Source of the DNA: Cyclobacterium xiamenense
GTDB lineage: Bacteria; Bacteroidota; Bacteroidia; Cytophagales; Cyclobacteriaceae
NCBI RefSeq assembly: GCF_009467825.1
Contig: NZ_WIOK01000004.1
Span: 186,001 to 250,000 of the forward strand
Length of the DNA: 64,000 bases
Direction of reading: 5' to 3'
Part shown: positions 7,992 through 17,731 of the stretch, in pieces
Numbering within the stretch: the first letter of the stretch is position 1
How the letters are laid out: each line of letters opens with the position of its first letter
Position numbers and translations under genes: made by a program
Notes under the pieces: model-generated
What the model saw: only the letters and a program-made list of their open reading frames with translations
Database searches by the model: none
Told to the model about the DNA's origin: nothing

Positions 7992-8752
7992 TTCGTCCCC
8001 TTTCGTTTGATTGTAAGCAAATTTTATTAACTAATTTATCAATGATTAAACGAATTAAATAGATAGTTCACGGTTTTTCTTTTTACCTTTTCCCTATTGG
8101 TGAGCAACGAATGATGAACGGCAGTAATTGGATTCAGCGTGTATAATTGAACAAAATGACACCTATGGTTTGATTTTTTTTACCCTTGATTGCCAGATTA
8201 TTCTCCCGATCCGCTCGGTAAAACAAACGGTTGCCTATTGGAATCTGGGTTTGAACCGGGTCCAGTAACTACCAATTTGTAAGGGATTAATTGGCCTACC
8301 TTTCATTTTTTAGGACTATTTCTCATGCTTTATGGAAATACTTCGACTGGTACGGCGTTTTTTATGCTTTGGGGGGGTAAAGCCACTTTATGCGGTAGCG
8401 GTGTTCTTTTTTGAGCGGTTCCATGGCCGTTTTTTTCCAAAATTAGGGGTGGATTCACAGAAAAGCGTACAGCGCTTATGCATACACCAATCAACATACA
8501 TCGAGACACATGGCTGTCGTAAAAAAGCGAATGCGAAACAATGCTCCACCGGGCTTTCCCGAAGTAAGGTCGGTTTTTCAACGCGGGCTAATCGGTTACC
8601 AAATGCACCATTGCCCGCCAACGAGATACGGTTCCCACCGTTGTTGTGTATTTTTAGGCGGCCGCATGCAATTGCCGCCGGACGTTTTCCTTTTCTTTTT
8701 GTTGAAATTATTGGTAATTTGACCGCTGTACAATTTTCTAAAATAACCATCC
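7992..8752. other. Long intergenic region before the sulfatases
   Basis: This 761-base gap holds no gene I can support. The first ~350 bases are AT-rich and promoter-like. In the second half open frames exist on both strands (8332-8769 forward, 8388-8750 reverse), but neither has recognisable motifs or protein-like composition. A small hairpin is noted at 8657-8679. Confidence 0.5.
8657..8679. repeat. GGCGGC/GCCGCC hairpin upstream of sulfatase gene
   Basis: GGCGGC at 8657-8662 is complementary to GCCGCC at 8674-8679 around an 11-base loop, followed by pyrimidine-rich sequence. It could be a weak terminator or a leader structure ~75 bases before the first sulfatase start. Only the pairing is seen; the function is a guess. 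Confidence 0.3.
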
Positions 8753-10201
8753 ATGCATCGTACCATTAGTTGCGGCCTTTTTGGCCTGGCTTTTTATGCC
8801 TGTTCCTCAGGTAATACCGATCAAACAGTTCAGACGGAGGGTCCGAAACCCAACATCGTATACATCCTGGCCGATGACCTGGGCTATGGGGATTTGGGAT
8901 TTACCGGACAGGAATACATCAAGACGCCTAATCTCGATAAATTGGCCGAAACAGGAATGTTTTTCACCGACCATTATTCCGGATCTACGGTTTGCGCGCC
9001 TTCCCGAAGTACCCTCGTTTCGGGACTTCATACCGGCCACGCGCCGGTCCGGGGCAATTATGAAATTCAACCCGAAGGGCAATACCCTTTGCCTGATTCG
9101 GTTTTCACCATTTTCGAATCCTTAAAAGCGGCCGGGTACACCACCGGGGCCTTTGGCAAGTGGGGACTGGGGTATCCCGGTTCCGAGGGAGATCCCAATA
9201 ATCAAGGGGTGGATGTGTTTTACGGGTACAATTGCCAGCGCATGGGGCACAATTATTACCCCTACCACCTTTGGCACAACCAGGATTCGGTGGTGCTTGA
9301 AGACAACGCCGGAACCAATCTCGGTGTTTACGGACCGGATTTGATTCACGAGCAGACCTTGAAGTTTATCGAGGATTACCAGGACCGGCCCTTCTTTCTC
9401 TATGTTCCCAGTATCATTCCCCATGCGGAATTGATTGCTCCGGAGGAGGAGATGGCAAAGCACCTGGGGCGGTTTGAGGAAACACCGTATAAAGGGGTGG
9501 ATGAAGGGCCGACCTATAAAATCGGAGGCTACATGTCTCAGGACAATCCCCGGGCAGCTTTTGTGGCCATGGTGGAACTCTTGGACCGGCAGGTAGGAGA
9601 AATACTCGATAAACTGGAAGACTTGGGTTTGCGCGAAAACACCCTGGTGGTGTTCACTTCCGACAATGGCCCGCACCTCGAAGGGGGAGCGGATCCGGAA
9701 TTCTTTGACAGCAACGGGCCGTACAGGGGACACAAGCGGGATTTGTACGAAGGAGGCATCCGGGTTCCCATGATTGCCAATTGGCCAGGAAAAATAGCAC
9801 CGGGTAAAAGCGATCATCCCTCTGCGTTTTGGGACATGTTCGCTACGATCGGGGACCTTACCGGAGCGGAAGTACCCGCCACTACCGACGGTATTTCCTT
9901 TGCACCCACACTATTGGGTCAATCGGAGGAGCAAGCCCAACACGCGTACCTCTATTGGGAGTTTATCGAGCAGGGAGGTAAACAAGCCGTCCGACAGGGC
10001 AATTGGAAAGCGATCCGTGTTCGGTTGAATACCGATCCAAATCCACCCATAGAGTTGTACAACCTGGCCGAGGACCCCGGTGAGCAAACCGACCTGGCTG
10101 ATCGCTATCCGGAACGGGTGGCGGAGCTAAAAGCCCTGATGGAGCGGAGTCACCGCCCCAACCCGGTATTCAAACTTTATGCCCAAGAAATCGAAAACTA
10201 G
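8753..10201 (+). CDS. Sulfatase (S1 family), lipoprotein
   Basis: The 482-residue arylsulfatase-like protein hydrolyses sulfate esters, probably on carbohydrates. The short signal ends at a lipobox-like FYAC (Cys17). The formylglycine motif C-A-P-S-R starts at Cys81 (TVCAPSRSTLVSG) and needs an anaerobic-type or FGE maturase that is not in this window. Other active-site motifs are ADDLGYGDLG (metal-binding Asp residues), FGKWGLG, and FTSDNGPHLEG (Asp-Asn metal ligands). Length and motif order are normal for family S1; subfamily and substrate cannot be read. It is followed 26 bases later by a second sulfatase in the same direction, so they are probably co-transcribed. The gene lies in a GC-richer stretch than the preceding gap. 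Confidence 0.9.
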   Translation: MHRTISCGLFGLAFYACSSGNTDQTVQTEGPKPNIVYILADDLGYGDLGFTGQEYIKTPNLDKLAETGMFFTDHYSGSTVCAPSRSTLVSGLHTGHAPVRGNYEIQPEGQYPLPDSVFTIFESLKAAGYTTGAFGKWGLGYPGSEGDPNNQGVDVFYGYNCQRMGHNYYPYHLWHNQDSVVLEDNAGTNLGVYGPDLIHEQTLKFIEDYQDRPFFLYVPSIIPHAELIAPEEEMAKHLGRFEETPYKGVDEGPTYKIGGYMSQDNPRAAFVAMVELLDRQVGEILDKLEDLGLRENTLVVFTSDNGPHLEGGADPEFFDSNGPYRGHKRDLYEGGIRVPMIANWPGKIAPGKSDHPSAFWDMFATIGDLTGAEVPATTDGISFAPTLLGQSEEQAQHAYLYWEFIEQGGKQAVRQGNWKAIRVRLNTDPNPPIELYNLAEDPGEQTDLADRYPERVAELKALMERSHRPNPVFKLYAQEIEN

Positions 10202-10227
10202 TCATCAATCCCCTTAGTATTTACCCC

Positions 10228-11799
10228 ATGAAAAAAGCAACTGTTGTTCTTCCGATTGCGCTGCTGGTATCGGTTTTATTTGCTTGCAAGCAGGAAACGC
10301 AAATACCACCCAACGTACTTTTCATTTTAGTAGACGACCTGGGTTATGCGGATTTGGGTTTTTCCGGGTCTCCCTTTCATGAGACACCTCATCTGGATCA
10401 ATTGGCCAGCGAAAGCGTTCAGTTTATTCATGGCTATTCGGGAAGCAGGGTATGCAGTCCGGCCCGGGCAACCATCATGACGGGTCAGTTTACCGCTAGT
10501 CACGGCATTACCGACTGGATCGGGGCAAAGACAGGAACCGATTGGCGAACCCATCAGCGACATGATCCCATGTTGCCGGCGGATTACCAGCACGAACTCT
10601 CAGCCGATGGGACCACCCTTGCGGAGGCGTTTAAACAAAACGGTTACCGTACCTTTTTTGCCGGAAAATGGCATTTGGGAGGGGAGGGGAGCTATCCGGA
10701 AGACCACGGTTTTGATGCGAACGTGGCGGGTTGGGACAAGGGCTCACCTGCCGGTGGCTTTTTTTCGCCCTATAACAATCCAAAAATCACGGATGGTCCG
10801 GATGGGGAGAACCTAACCCTTCGGCTGGGGCGTGAGGTTGCCGATTTCATTACGAACAGCAAAGAAGAACCCTTTTTCGCTTTTCTGTCCTTTTATGCCG
10901 TCCATGCACCCGTGCAAACCAGCAAGGATCGCTGGGAAAAATACCGGGATAAGGCCGAATCCATGGGGATTCGTGAAAAGGGATTTGAAATGGGTGAAAA
11001 ATTACCTTTCCGGACGGTTCAGGACAATCCCAACTATGCCGGATTGGTGGCTTCTGTGGACGATGCTGTGGGGATCGTTCTGGATCGCTTACGGAGCCTG
11101 GGATTGGATGAGCGTACCATTGTGGTATTTACTTCGGACAATGGAGGAGTGGTGGCAGGTGACGCGTTCGCAACGACTAACCTTCTGGTAAAGGGTGGCA
11201 AGGGCCAGCACTGGGAAGGGGGGATTCGGGTGCCCTATTTGATCAAAGTCCCCGGCAAACCGGCCGGTAAGACGCTGAATTATCCGGTGGTGGGGGCTGA
11301 TTTTTTTCCCACATTGGTAGACTTGGCAGGATTGAAAACGGATCCGGTCCAGGAAATCGAGGGGATGAGTTTGGTCCCGCTGCTGGATGGGGAAACTCCT
11401 TCAGCGCGCGCCATTTTCTGGCACTACCCCCATTATGGCAACCAGGGCGGCGTTCCTTCGGCCATGGTCCGAAGAGGCGATTGGAAGCTAATTCGCTATT
11501 TTGAGGACGGGCACGAGGAATTGTACCACATCCCCGATGATCCCTTCGAAACGCAGGAATTATCTCAGGAAAATCCAGCCGAACACGCAAGGCTAACCGC
11601 CCTGCTTAGCCGGTACCTGGAAAAAAAACAGGTGTCTCTGCCCGTTCCGGACCCCGAATTCGATCGGGAGCTGTACAACAAGCGGTTGGAAGAAATGGAG
11701 CAGGTGCTATTGCCCCGGCTGGAAAAACAGCGCCTGGATTTTCTCAAGGAGGATTGGGAACCCAATTCGGACTGGTGGGGTAGCATCACTACCGACTAA
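10228..11799 (+). CDS. Sulfatase (S1 family), lipoprotein
   Basis: This 523-residue sulfatase differs clearly from its upstream neighbour. A lipoprotein signal ends at VLFAC (Cys20). The maturation motif is C-S-P-A-R at Cys76 (VCSPARATIMTG). Metal and substrate motifs follow in order: VDDLGYADLGF, FAGKWHLGG, and FTSDNGGVVAG. The GKWHLG form is typical of many polysaccharide sulfatases. A charged C-terminal helix (residues ~470-515) is longer than in the first sulfatase. The two genes form an apparent operon and probably remove sulfate at different positions of one glycan. Its end overlaps the convergent SLC13 permease gene by four bases (11796-11799). Confidence 0.9.
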   Translation: MKKATVVLPIALLVSVLFACKQETQIPPNVLFILVDDLGYADLGFSGSPFHETPHLDQLASESVQFIHGYSGSRVCSPARATIMTGQFTASHGITDWIGAKTGTDWRTHQRHDPMLPADYQHELSADGTTLAEAFKQNGYRTFFAGKWHLGGEGSYPEDHGFDANVAGWDKGSPAGGFFSPYNNPKITDGPDGENLTLRLGREVADFITNSKEEPFFAFLSFYAVHAPVQTSKDRWEKYRDKAESMGIREKGFEMGEKLPFRTVQDNPNYAGLVASVDDAVGIVLDRLRSLGLDERTIVVFTSDNGGVVAGDAFATTNLLVKGGKGQHWEGGIRVPYLIKVPGKPAGKTLNYPVVGADFFPTLVDLAGLKTDPVQEIEGMSLVPLLDGETPSARAIFWHYPHYGNQGGVPSAMVRRGDWKLIRYFEDGHEELYHIPDDPFETQELSQENPAEHARLTALLSRYLEKKQVSLPVPDPEFDRELYNKRLEEMEQVLLPRLEKQRLDFLKEDWEPNSDWWGSITTD

Positions 11800-13565
11800 A
11801 GCGGCCAGAACCAAAGTATCAGGGGCACACCTACCACCATGACCAGCAGTGTCAGGGGAAGTCCGGGTTTCCAGTAATCTCCGAAGCGGTAGCCACCCGG
11901 ACCCATCACCAGGGTGTTGGATTGGTGGCCAATAGGGGTAAGAAACGAGGCGGAGGCTCCGACTGCAATGCTCATCAAAAAGGGGTCTGCAGAGAGGGCG
12001 AGGCTTTCGGCAATTTTAAGGCCAATTGGCGCCATCAAAACAACGGTAGCCGCATTGTTTATGACGGCAGATAGCAGCATGGTCGTGAGCATGATGACAG
12101 GGAGCATGCTCCAGGCAGGGAAGCTATCGGAATAGATCAGCATGAGTTCGGTAACAGACGCTGCCCCTCCGCTGGTCTCAAAAGCCGTTCCTACCGGAAT
12201 CATGGCTGCCAGCAAGACGATGACAGGCCAATCGATGCTGGTATAAAAGTCCTTTAGCGGAAGTATTTTGGAAAAAACCATCAGCATGGCCGCCAGGGTA
12301 AAAGCGATCGCTACCGGTAATAGTCCCGCGACAACGGAGATAATGGCCGCAACAAAAATACCCAGTGCGGGCAGGGATCGGTTGGGCTTGCCCAAGTCCA
12401 GGTTTCTTTTTGCCAAAGGCAGGCATTTCATCTCCTGAAAGATATCCGATAGCTGACTGCTTCGAAGCTGCAGCAACAAAACGTCCCCTGCACGAAATAC
12501 TTCGTGATCGATTCGTTTGATTAGGGTTCGGTCACCCCGGGACAAGGCCAGCAGGTTTACATCGTATCGGGAACGCATGTGGATATTTGCTGCCGTTTGG
12601 CCCAGTAGGGGTGAGTTTTCCTGGATAATTCCTTCGGCCATGGTAATGTCTGACTCGTCGGTTACTTCGTCGGAAAAATCTTCGGTACCCACCAGTTTTA
12701 AGCCATGGGTCCCCAGGAATTCCTCCAGGTTTTCGGTATTGGATTCAAGAATGAGAATGTCGTTTTCCTCTAAAAGGAGGAAAGGTCCGGGGGCATGAAT
12801 CCGTTCCTTATTTCGGATAATTGCCAGGACTTTCATGTCCTGCTCGTTTTCGTTGAGCAGTTGCCGAATATTTTCACCCTTCAGATCGGACTCTGGGGCT
12901 ATGCGTACTTCCGTAATGTAGTTTTCAATGTTAAACAAGGATTCATCCGGATCGCTGGATTTTCTTCGGGGAATTAGTCTCCAGCCAACCAGTGCGATGA
13001 ATACCACTCCCGCCAGTGCGATGCCGGCGCCTACCGGTGCAAAATCAAACAGGCCAAACGGTGCATCCCCGTTCTGGCTGCGGAAGGTCGCAATGATGAT
13101 GTTTGGTGGTGTGCCAATAAGCGTGGTCAATCCACCCAATAGGGAGGCAAAGGCAAGGGGCATCAGCACCAGAGATGGGGAGAAGTTGTTTTTTCGGGAA
13201 ATCTGAATGGCTACCGGCATAAACAAGGCCAGGGCGCCGATATTGTTCATAAAGCCCGAGGCCAAAGCCACTACACCTGCCATGACGGCTATTTGCAGGC
13301 TGATGATTTTGCCTACCTTTTCCATTAGCCGTACGACTACCTGAACAATCCCGGAATTCTCCAGGCTCTTGCTTACAATCAGCACCGCAGCCACTGTAAT
13401 CACGGCGGGGTGGGCAAATCCGGAAAACGCGTCTTCGAAGGGTACCAGGCCCGTCACGGCAAGGGTTAGCAACGCCAGTAAAGCCACCAGGTCGTAGCGG
13501 ATTTTTCCCCAAATAAACAAGATCAAGGAGATGCCCAGTACGGCGAAAACAATGAGCTCGTCCAT
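11796..13565 (-). CDS. SLC13/DASS-type anion permease with RCK-C domains
   Basis: The 589-residue transporter has two blocks of hydrophobic helices separated by a cytoplasmic insert. The N-terminal block (residues ~1-190) includes GFAHPAVITVAAVLIVSKSL and LLGGLTTLIGTPPNIII, the SLC13 hairpin motif. The insert (~210-400) shows two RCK-C/TrkA-C-like units (IRNKERIHAPG..., LSRGDRTLIKR...), and the C-terminal block repeats the fold, ending with SFLTPIGHQSNTLVMGPGG. Members move sulfate, dicarboxylates or other anions with Na+. I start at ATG 13565, which overlaps the stop of the acyl-CoA oxidase gene as TAATG; the frame extending to 13721 lies inside that gene. Convergent sulfatases suggest sulfate as a candidate substrate, but this is inference. 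Confidence 0.85.
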   Translation of the reverse strand: MDELIVFAVLGISLILFIWGKIRYDLVALLALLTLAVTGLVPFEDAFSGFAHPAVITVAAVLIVSKSLENSGIVQVVVRLMEKVGKIISLQIAVMAGVVALASGFMNNIGALALFMPVAIQISRKNNFSPSLVLMPLAFASLLGGLTTLIGTPPNIIIATFRSQNGDAPFGLFDFAPVGAGIALAGVVFIALVGWRLIPRRKSSDPDESLFNIENYITEVRIAPESDLKGENIRQLLNENEQDMKVLAIIRNKERIHAPGPFLLLEENDILILESNTENLEEFLGTHGLKLVGTEDFSDEVTDESDITMAEGIIQENSPLLGQTAANIHMRSRYDVNLLALSRGDRTLIKRIDHEVFRAGDVLLLQLRSSQLSDIFQEMKCLPLAKRNLDLGKPNRSLPALGIFVAAIISVVAGLLPVAIAFTLAAMLMVFSKILPLKDFYTSIDWPVIVLLAAMIPVGTAFETSGGAASVTELMLIYSDSFPAWSMLPVIMLTTMLLSAVINNAATVVLMAPIGLKIAESLALSADPFLMSIAVGASASFLTPIGHQSNTLVMGPGGYRFGDYWKPGLPLTLLVMVVGVPLILWFWPL

Positions 13566-15862
13566 TACAAGGCGATCGGAGCAGCCAGGCAGGCGTCTGG
13601 TATGGCGAATGCATTGACAAGGGGGACAGCATCCTTCCGGATTTCCCAACAGAGTTGGTTGACCATCTTTCGGATCGCCTTGGTCTTTACCCCCTCCATA
13701 TAGCCTTGTTCCAGATACCAACCCTTATGGGTCTCAAGCTGGTACAGGGCAAATAAATTACACAACTTATTGAGTACCGTTTGGATGGCCGAGTCCGGGG
13801 TCTGCTTGACTTTTTGGATAAATTTTCCCAGGATCACCCGCTCAATATAGGCCTGCCCCACGTTTACCAGGTGATGCTGGGACACGTTTACGGCATCGAA
13901 GGGGTCCATGCCCTCGTCCATAAGGCGTTTCAATCGCCGGGCAGCGGCATCCAAAATGCTGTTTTCCCGGTATTCGAAAGCACTCAAATGGAAATCGGGA
14001 TCCAGCAGGTGGTTTTCATCCGTATTCCGAATGATTAGCGGGTTTTTTTCGGTAATGGACGTTTTGGTTTTGGAAGCCACGTAGTTGATGATGGTAAACA
14101 AATTCATGTTCTCAAACTGCTCCTTATAGGCGCTTAGGCGGCTTTTCGCGACCAACTGCATGAGTACGGTATTGTCTCCTTCAAAAGTGGTATAAATATC
14201 GGTATCGTTCTTTAGGGCATCGATTCGGTTTTCGGACAAATACCCTTTTCCCCCACACGCCTCCCGGCATTCCTGCAGCGTAGCAGTAGTGTGCCAGGTC
14301 ACGTAGGCTTTCATGCCGGCTGCCAGGGCCTCGATTTCCTGCATTTCCTCCTCCTGTCGCTTAAGAAACCGATTGGTGACGTATTCCATCGCAAAATGGC
14401 AGGCATAGGTTTTCGCCAGCAAGGGGATTAGCCGGCGCTGGTGCATGCGGTAATTGAGAATGGGGATTTCTTCGCCTCCCTCCGGGCCGAATTGTTTTCT
14501 CCGATCCCCGTACCGAATGGCGATCGTCAATCCGGATTTAGCTGCTGCCAGCGCCGAGCGGGGAATGCCAATTCTACCCCCAACGAGGGTGCCCAACATG
14601 GTAAAAAAACGCTTGTTATCACTGGCGATGGGACTTTGGAAGTTTCCTTGCGCATCTACCGAAGAAAAACGATCCAACATGTTTTCTTTAGGAATCACCA
14701 CGTTGTCAAACGAAATCAAGCCGTTATCTACACCGTTTAGTCCCATTTTTCGACCACAGTCGGTGATGGTAATGCCAGGCAGGGTAGTGCCTGCTTCGTC
14801 CCGTAGTGGGACCAGGAAGGTACTTACGCCATAATCTTTCCCATCAATCAGGAGTTTGGCAAACACCGTAGCCATTCGGCCGTGAAGCGCAGCGTTGCCA
14901 ATGTATTCCTTTCGGGCATCCCGGTGTGGCGTGTGGATCGTAAAGGTTTTACTTTCGTGATCGTAGCTTGCCCGGGTTTCAATTCCTTTCACGTTTGACC
15001 CATGATTGGTTTCCGTCATGGCGAAACAACCGGGAAGTTCCAGGGTGCCGATTGCTTTCAGGTACTTGTCGTGGTGTTTTTTGGTACCCAGGGACAGCAC
15101 ACTCATTCCCCAAAGGCCAAATTGCACCCCAAACTTGATGACCAGGCTCAGGTCCCGATAGCTCAATGTCTCCATCACGGTAAAATAGGCTTCCATGTCG
15201 TCCTTTCCCCCGTAGTCCGTCGGATAGCCAATGGACCCATAGCCTTTTTCCGCCAGCAGGCGACACCAGGTAAGCACTTGATTGCGGTATTTTTCCAGGT
15301 CATCCGGTTGAATGTAGGCAAAGTCCTCCGTAGCAAGGTACTGCTTGAGTGAATCGATCAAGGGTTTTCGTGGACCATCCAGTAGTTCCGTGAGTGCCTG
15401 AACGGCAAAGTCCTCCCGGGTTTCGTATTGGGTAGAAACATTGCTGTGGGAAGATTTAAAACTTAACGCCGCAGCTTGCCCGACGATTCCAAGGTCCTTT
15501 TCAAGTTGGGCCAATTCTTTTTCCGCCCGTTGCAGGGGAAAAGAATACAGGGCCTCCGGGCGCGCTTTTTTTAGCAGGTCGATGCCCAGGGATACAAGGT
15601 TGGGGTAGTTTTTGGATTCTTCAGTAGCCGCATGAACGGTCTCCCACCAAAATTCCATTTCTTCCCGTGTGGGAGGGGATTCTGGGTTAAGCTTCTCTTT
15701 GAGAAAGGATTTGTCTTCTTCGCTAAGCCAGTCTGCCTGGGACAGAAACTTTAAAAAAGGTTTGTTTTCCTGACCATCAATCAGGGTTTCGGACCACACC
15801 ATGTACACCACCGGTAAGAGTACGAGAGCTCCGGGAGTAGGTAAGTTTAAGGTTTGTTGCAT
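13565..15862 (-). CDS. Acyl-CoA oxidase/dehydrogenase-like flavoprotein
   Basis: The 765-residue protein is acyl-CoA oxidase-sized, longer than ~390-residue acyl-CoA dehydrogenases. A helical N-terminal extension (to ~residue 160) precedes the dehydrogenase fold. FAMTETNHGSNVKGIETRA is the FAD/substrate-binding signature, GRKMGLNGVDNGLISFDNV the middle beta-domain, and LQECREACGGKGYL plus TTFEGDNTVLMQLVAKS the C-terminal helical domain with the likely catalytic Glu in the FEGDN segment. It would catalyse the first, flavin-dependent step of fatty acyl-CoA beta-oxidation, passing electrons to ETF or oxygen. Its stop overlaps the start of the SLC13 permease gene (TAATG), so the two are translationally coupled despite no obvious metabolic link. 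Confidence 0.85.
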   Translation of the reverse strand: MQQTLNLPTPGALVLLPVVYMVWSETLIDGQENKPFLKFLSQADWLSEEDKSFLKEKLNPESPPTREEMEFWWETVHAATEESKNYPNLVSLGIDLLKKARPEALYSFPLQRAEKELAQLEKDLGIVGQAAALSFKSSHSNVSTQYETREDFAVQALTELLDGPRKPLIDSLKQYLATEDFAYIQPDDLEKYRNQVLTWCRLLAEKGYGSIGYPTDYGGKDDMEAYFTVMETLSYRDLSLVIKFGVQFGLWGMSVLSLGTKKHHDKYLKAIGTLELPGCFAMTETNHGSNVKGIETRASYDHESKTFTIHTPHRDARKEYIGNAALHGRMATVFAKLLIDGKDYGVSTFLVPLRDEAGTTLPGITITDCGRKMGLNGVDNGLISFDNVVIPKENMLDRFSSVDAQGNFQSPIASDNKRFFTMLGTLVGGRIGIPRSALAAAKSGLTIAIRYGDRRKQFGPEGGEEIPILNYRMHQRRLIPLLAKTYACHFAMEYVTNRFLKRQEEEMQEIEALAAGMKAYVTWHTTATLQECREACGGKGYLSENRIDALKNDTDIYTTFEGDNTVLMQLVAKSRLSAYKEQFENMNLFTIINYVASKTKTSITEKNPLIIRNTDENHLLDPDFHLSAFEYRENSILDAAARRLKRLMDEGMDPFDAVNVSQHHLVNVGQAYIERVILGKFIQKVKQTPDSAIQTVLNKLCNLFALYQLETHKGWYLEQGYMEGVKTKAIRKMVNQLCWEIRKDAVPLVNAFAIPDACLAAPIAL

Positions 15863-15994
15863 GCCTGAATCGTTTGTTGTCTGATAACGATTAAAAAGAT
15901 AAGAAAATTATTCCATCCTTTGCGGGCTTGCCGGCAAAACTTAACGCTAATTACAGGGCAGGTAGGGCGCCTTTCCGGAGCAAGGCTCGTCTGT

Positions 15995-17425
15995 TTAGTC
16001 TATTTTGTCCCATTCTTCCGTATTTTTTAGGTCCAGGCTGTCGGAATTAAAGGTGGGGTCCAGGCCTTTTTTCCGTTGCTCCACGTAGTCCTTCAAGGCA
16101 TCCATGGCAGGCTTTCGTAAAAGGAAAATGGCAATGATGTTTAGCCAGGCCATCATGCCCACGCCAATATCTCCCAGTGTCCAGGCCAGTGCGGCTGTAC
16201 GGATCGTCCCATAGAAGGTGGCTATTAAAATCAGGGCACGCAGCAAAAAAAACGGCCACTGTCGGTGTTGGTCCCGCTGAAGAAAACTTAAATTGGTTTC
16301 TGCAATATAATAATAAGCCATGATCGTGGTAAAGGCGAAAAATGTCAGGGAAACGGCAATAAAACCCGGGCCCAGGTTCGGAAAATGCTCGCTAATGGCA
16401 AACTGGGTAAACTCGGGTCCAATAGGGACTCCCGGAAGATTTTCCACAATGAACCCTCCTTCCGGGTCGACCACATTGTACTGCCCCGTAAACAGGATCA
16501 TAAAAGCGGTCGCGGTACAAATGAACAAGGTGTCCACATAGACCGAAAAGGCCTGAACCAGGCCCTGTTTTACCGGATGGCTTACTTCGGCGGCTGCTGC
16601 AGCATGGGGTGCGGTTCCCTGCCCTGCTTCGTTGCTGTAGATGCCTCGTTTGATCCCCCAGGAAATGGCCATCCCAAATATCCCGCCAAAGGTGGATTCC
16701 ATATTGAAAGCCGAACTGACGATTAACCGGATGACCCCCGGGATTTCCGTGATGTTAAGTACCATGATAATCACCGCCATCAGAATGTAGGCCGCAGCCA
16801 TAAAAGGCACCACAATCTGCGCCACCTTACCGATTCGCTTCACGCCACCGAATATGATCAGCGCCAGAAAAAAACAAATTACCAGTCCGGTTATCCAGGT
16901 GGGAACCTGAAATGCATTTTCCACGCTAAGCGCAATGCTGTTGCTTTGTACACCGGGTAAGAAAAAGGCCGTACTGAGGATGGTTGCGAAGGCAAACAGC
17001 ATGGCGTACCACCGGATGCCCAATCCTTTTTCTATGTAGAAAGCAGGCCCGCCACGGTATTGTCCCCCCTTTATCTCCTTGAATAGCTGTCCCAGCGTGG
17101 CTTCGATAAAGGCAGAGGCACTCCCCAGAAAGGCAATGATCCACATCCAGAAAATGGCTCCAGGGCCTCCCATGGCAATTGCCGTAGCTACACCCGCAAT
17201 GTTTCCCGTTCCCACTCTTCCGGAAATGGCAATGGCAAAGGCCTGGAAGGAGCTGACCCCCTTGTCGGAGGACTCTCCTCCAAACAGAAGTTTGATCATT
17301 TCCCGAAAATACCGGACCTGTAGAAATTTGGTAACAATGGAGAAATAGATCCCGGCACCCAAACAAAGGACGATCAAGGCATTGCTCCAGATAATATCGT
17401 TGATGGCGTAAATAATCGATTCCAT
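15995..17425 (-). CDS. Sodium/alanine symporter (AGCS family)
   Basis: The 476-residue membrane protein has the AGCS signature GRVGTGNIAGVATAIAMGGPG near residues 70-90 and about eleven transmembrane segments. The conserved KGGQYRGGPAFYIEKGLG loop follows, and KRGIYSNEAGQGTAPHAAA occurs near the middle, as in sodium:alanine symporters. It imports alanine, glycine or related amino acids with Na+ across the inner membrane. A short charged C-terminal tail (EQRKKGLDPTF) is cytoplasmic. It is transcribed alone, divergently from the CvfB-like gene. Substrate choice within the family cannot be read from sequence. Confidence 0.9.
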   Translation of the reverse strand: MESIIYAINDIIWSNALIVLCLGAGIYFSIVTKFLQVRYFREMIKLLFGGESSDKGVSSFQAFAIAISGRVGTGNIAGVATAIAMGGPGAIFWMWIIAFLGSASAFIEATLGQLFKEIKGGQYRGGPAFYIEKGLGIRWYAMLFAFATILSTAFFLPGVQSNSIALSVENAFQVPTWITGLVICFFLALIIFGGVKRIGKVAQIVVPFMAAAYILMAVIIMVLNITEIPGVIRLIVSSAFNMESTFGGIFGMAISWGIKRGIYSNEAGQGTAPHAAAAAEVSHPVKQGLVQAFSVYVDTLFICTATAFMILFTGQYNVVDPEGGFIVENLPGVPIGPEFTQFAISEHFPNLGPGFIAVSLTFFAFTTIMAYYYIAETNLSFLQRDQHRQWPFFLLRALILIATFYGTIRTAALAWTLGDIGVGMMAWLNIIAIFLLRKPAMDALKDYVEQRKKGLDPTFNSDSLDLKNTEEWDKID

Positions 17426-17731
17426 GGAAAAGGTTGGCTTTGGTCAAATGGTGTATGGAACACAAAGAAAACCAAAATAAGTTTACATTTGGTTTTGCCG
17501 TCAAAAATTATCGACCTTTTATAAAAATTGGGTGCCTTTTTCTGCAGCGTGTGCATTTTGGATGCCGATTTTACTGTTTTATTCGTTTTTTGCAGTTTTT
17601 AGGCACCATCTGGAAATGAGGTGGTAGCACTGGTCTCTTCAATCACCGATTTCAGCCCGCCGGAATTCCGTAAAATCACTACATTTGTGTCGTATTGCAC
17701 GGAACGTGTCCGTCCTGTAACCACACATTGC
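17426..17731. promoter_or_regulatory. Divergent promoter region between AGCS and CvfB-like genes
   Basis: The 306-base gap separates two divergent genes and contains no gene. It holds two copies of TACATTTG, matching the Bacteroidota -7 consensus TAnnTTTG, at 17484-17491 and 17680-17687, both pointing right. No convincing -33 TTG lies at the right distance from either. I see no clear box for the leftward gene. Confidence 0.4.
17680..17687 (+). promoter_or_regulatory. Putative -7 box for the CvfB-like gene
   Basis: TACATTTG fits TAnnTTTG exactly and lies 45 bases before the chosen start at 17732. An identical box lies ~200 bases upstream. The missing -33 element keeps confidence modest. Confidence 0.4.

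Noticed and set aside
8241-8275. tRNA T-arm-like sequence around GGTTTGAACCGGG
   Set aside because: The flanking bases do not form a T-stem, acceptor stem or anticodon arm.
8332-8769. Overlapping open frames on both strands before the first sulfatase
   Set aside because: Neither frame has recognisable motifs, a clear start context or protein-like composition, and they oppose each other over the same bases.
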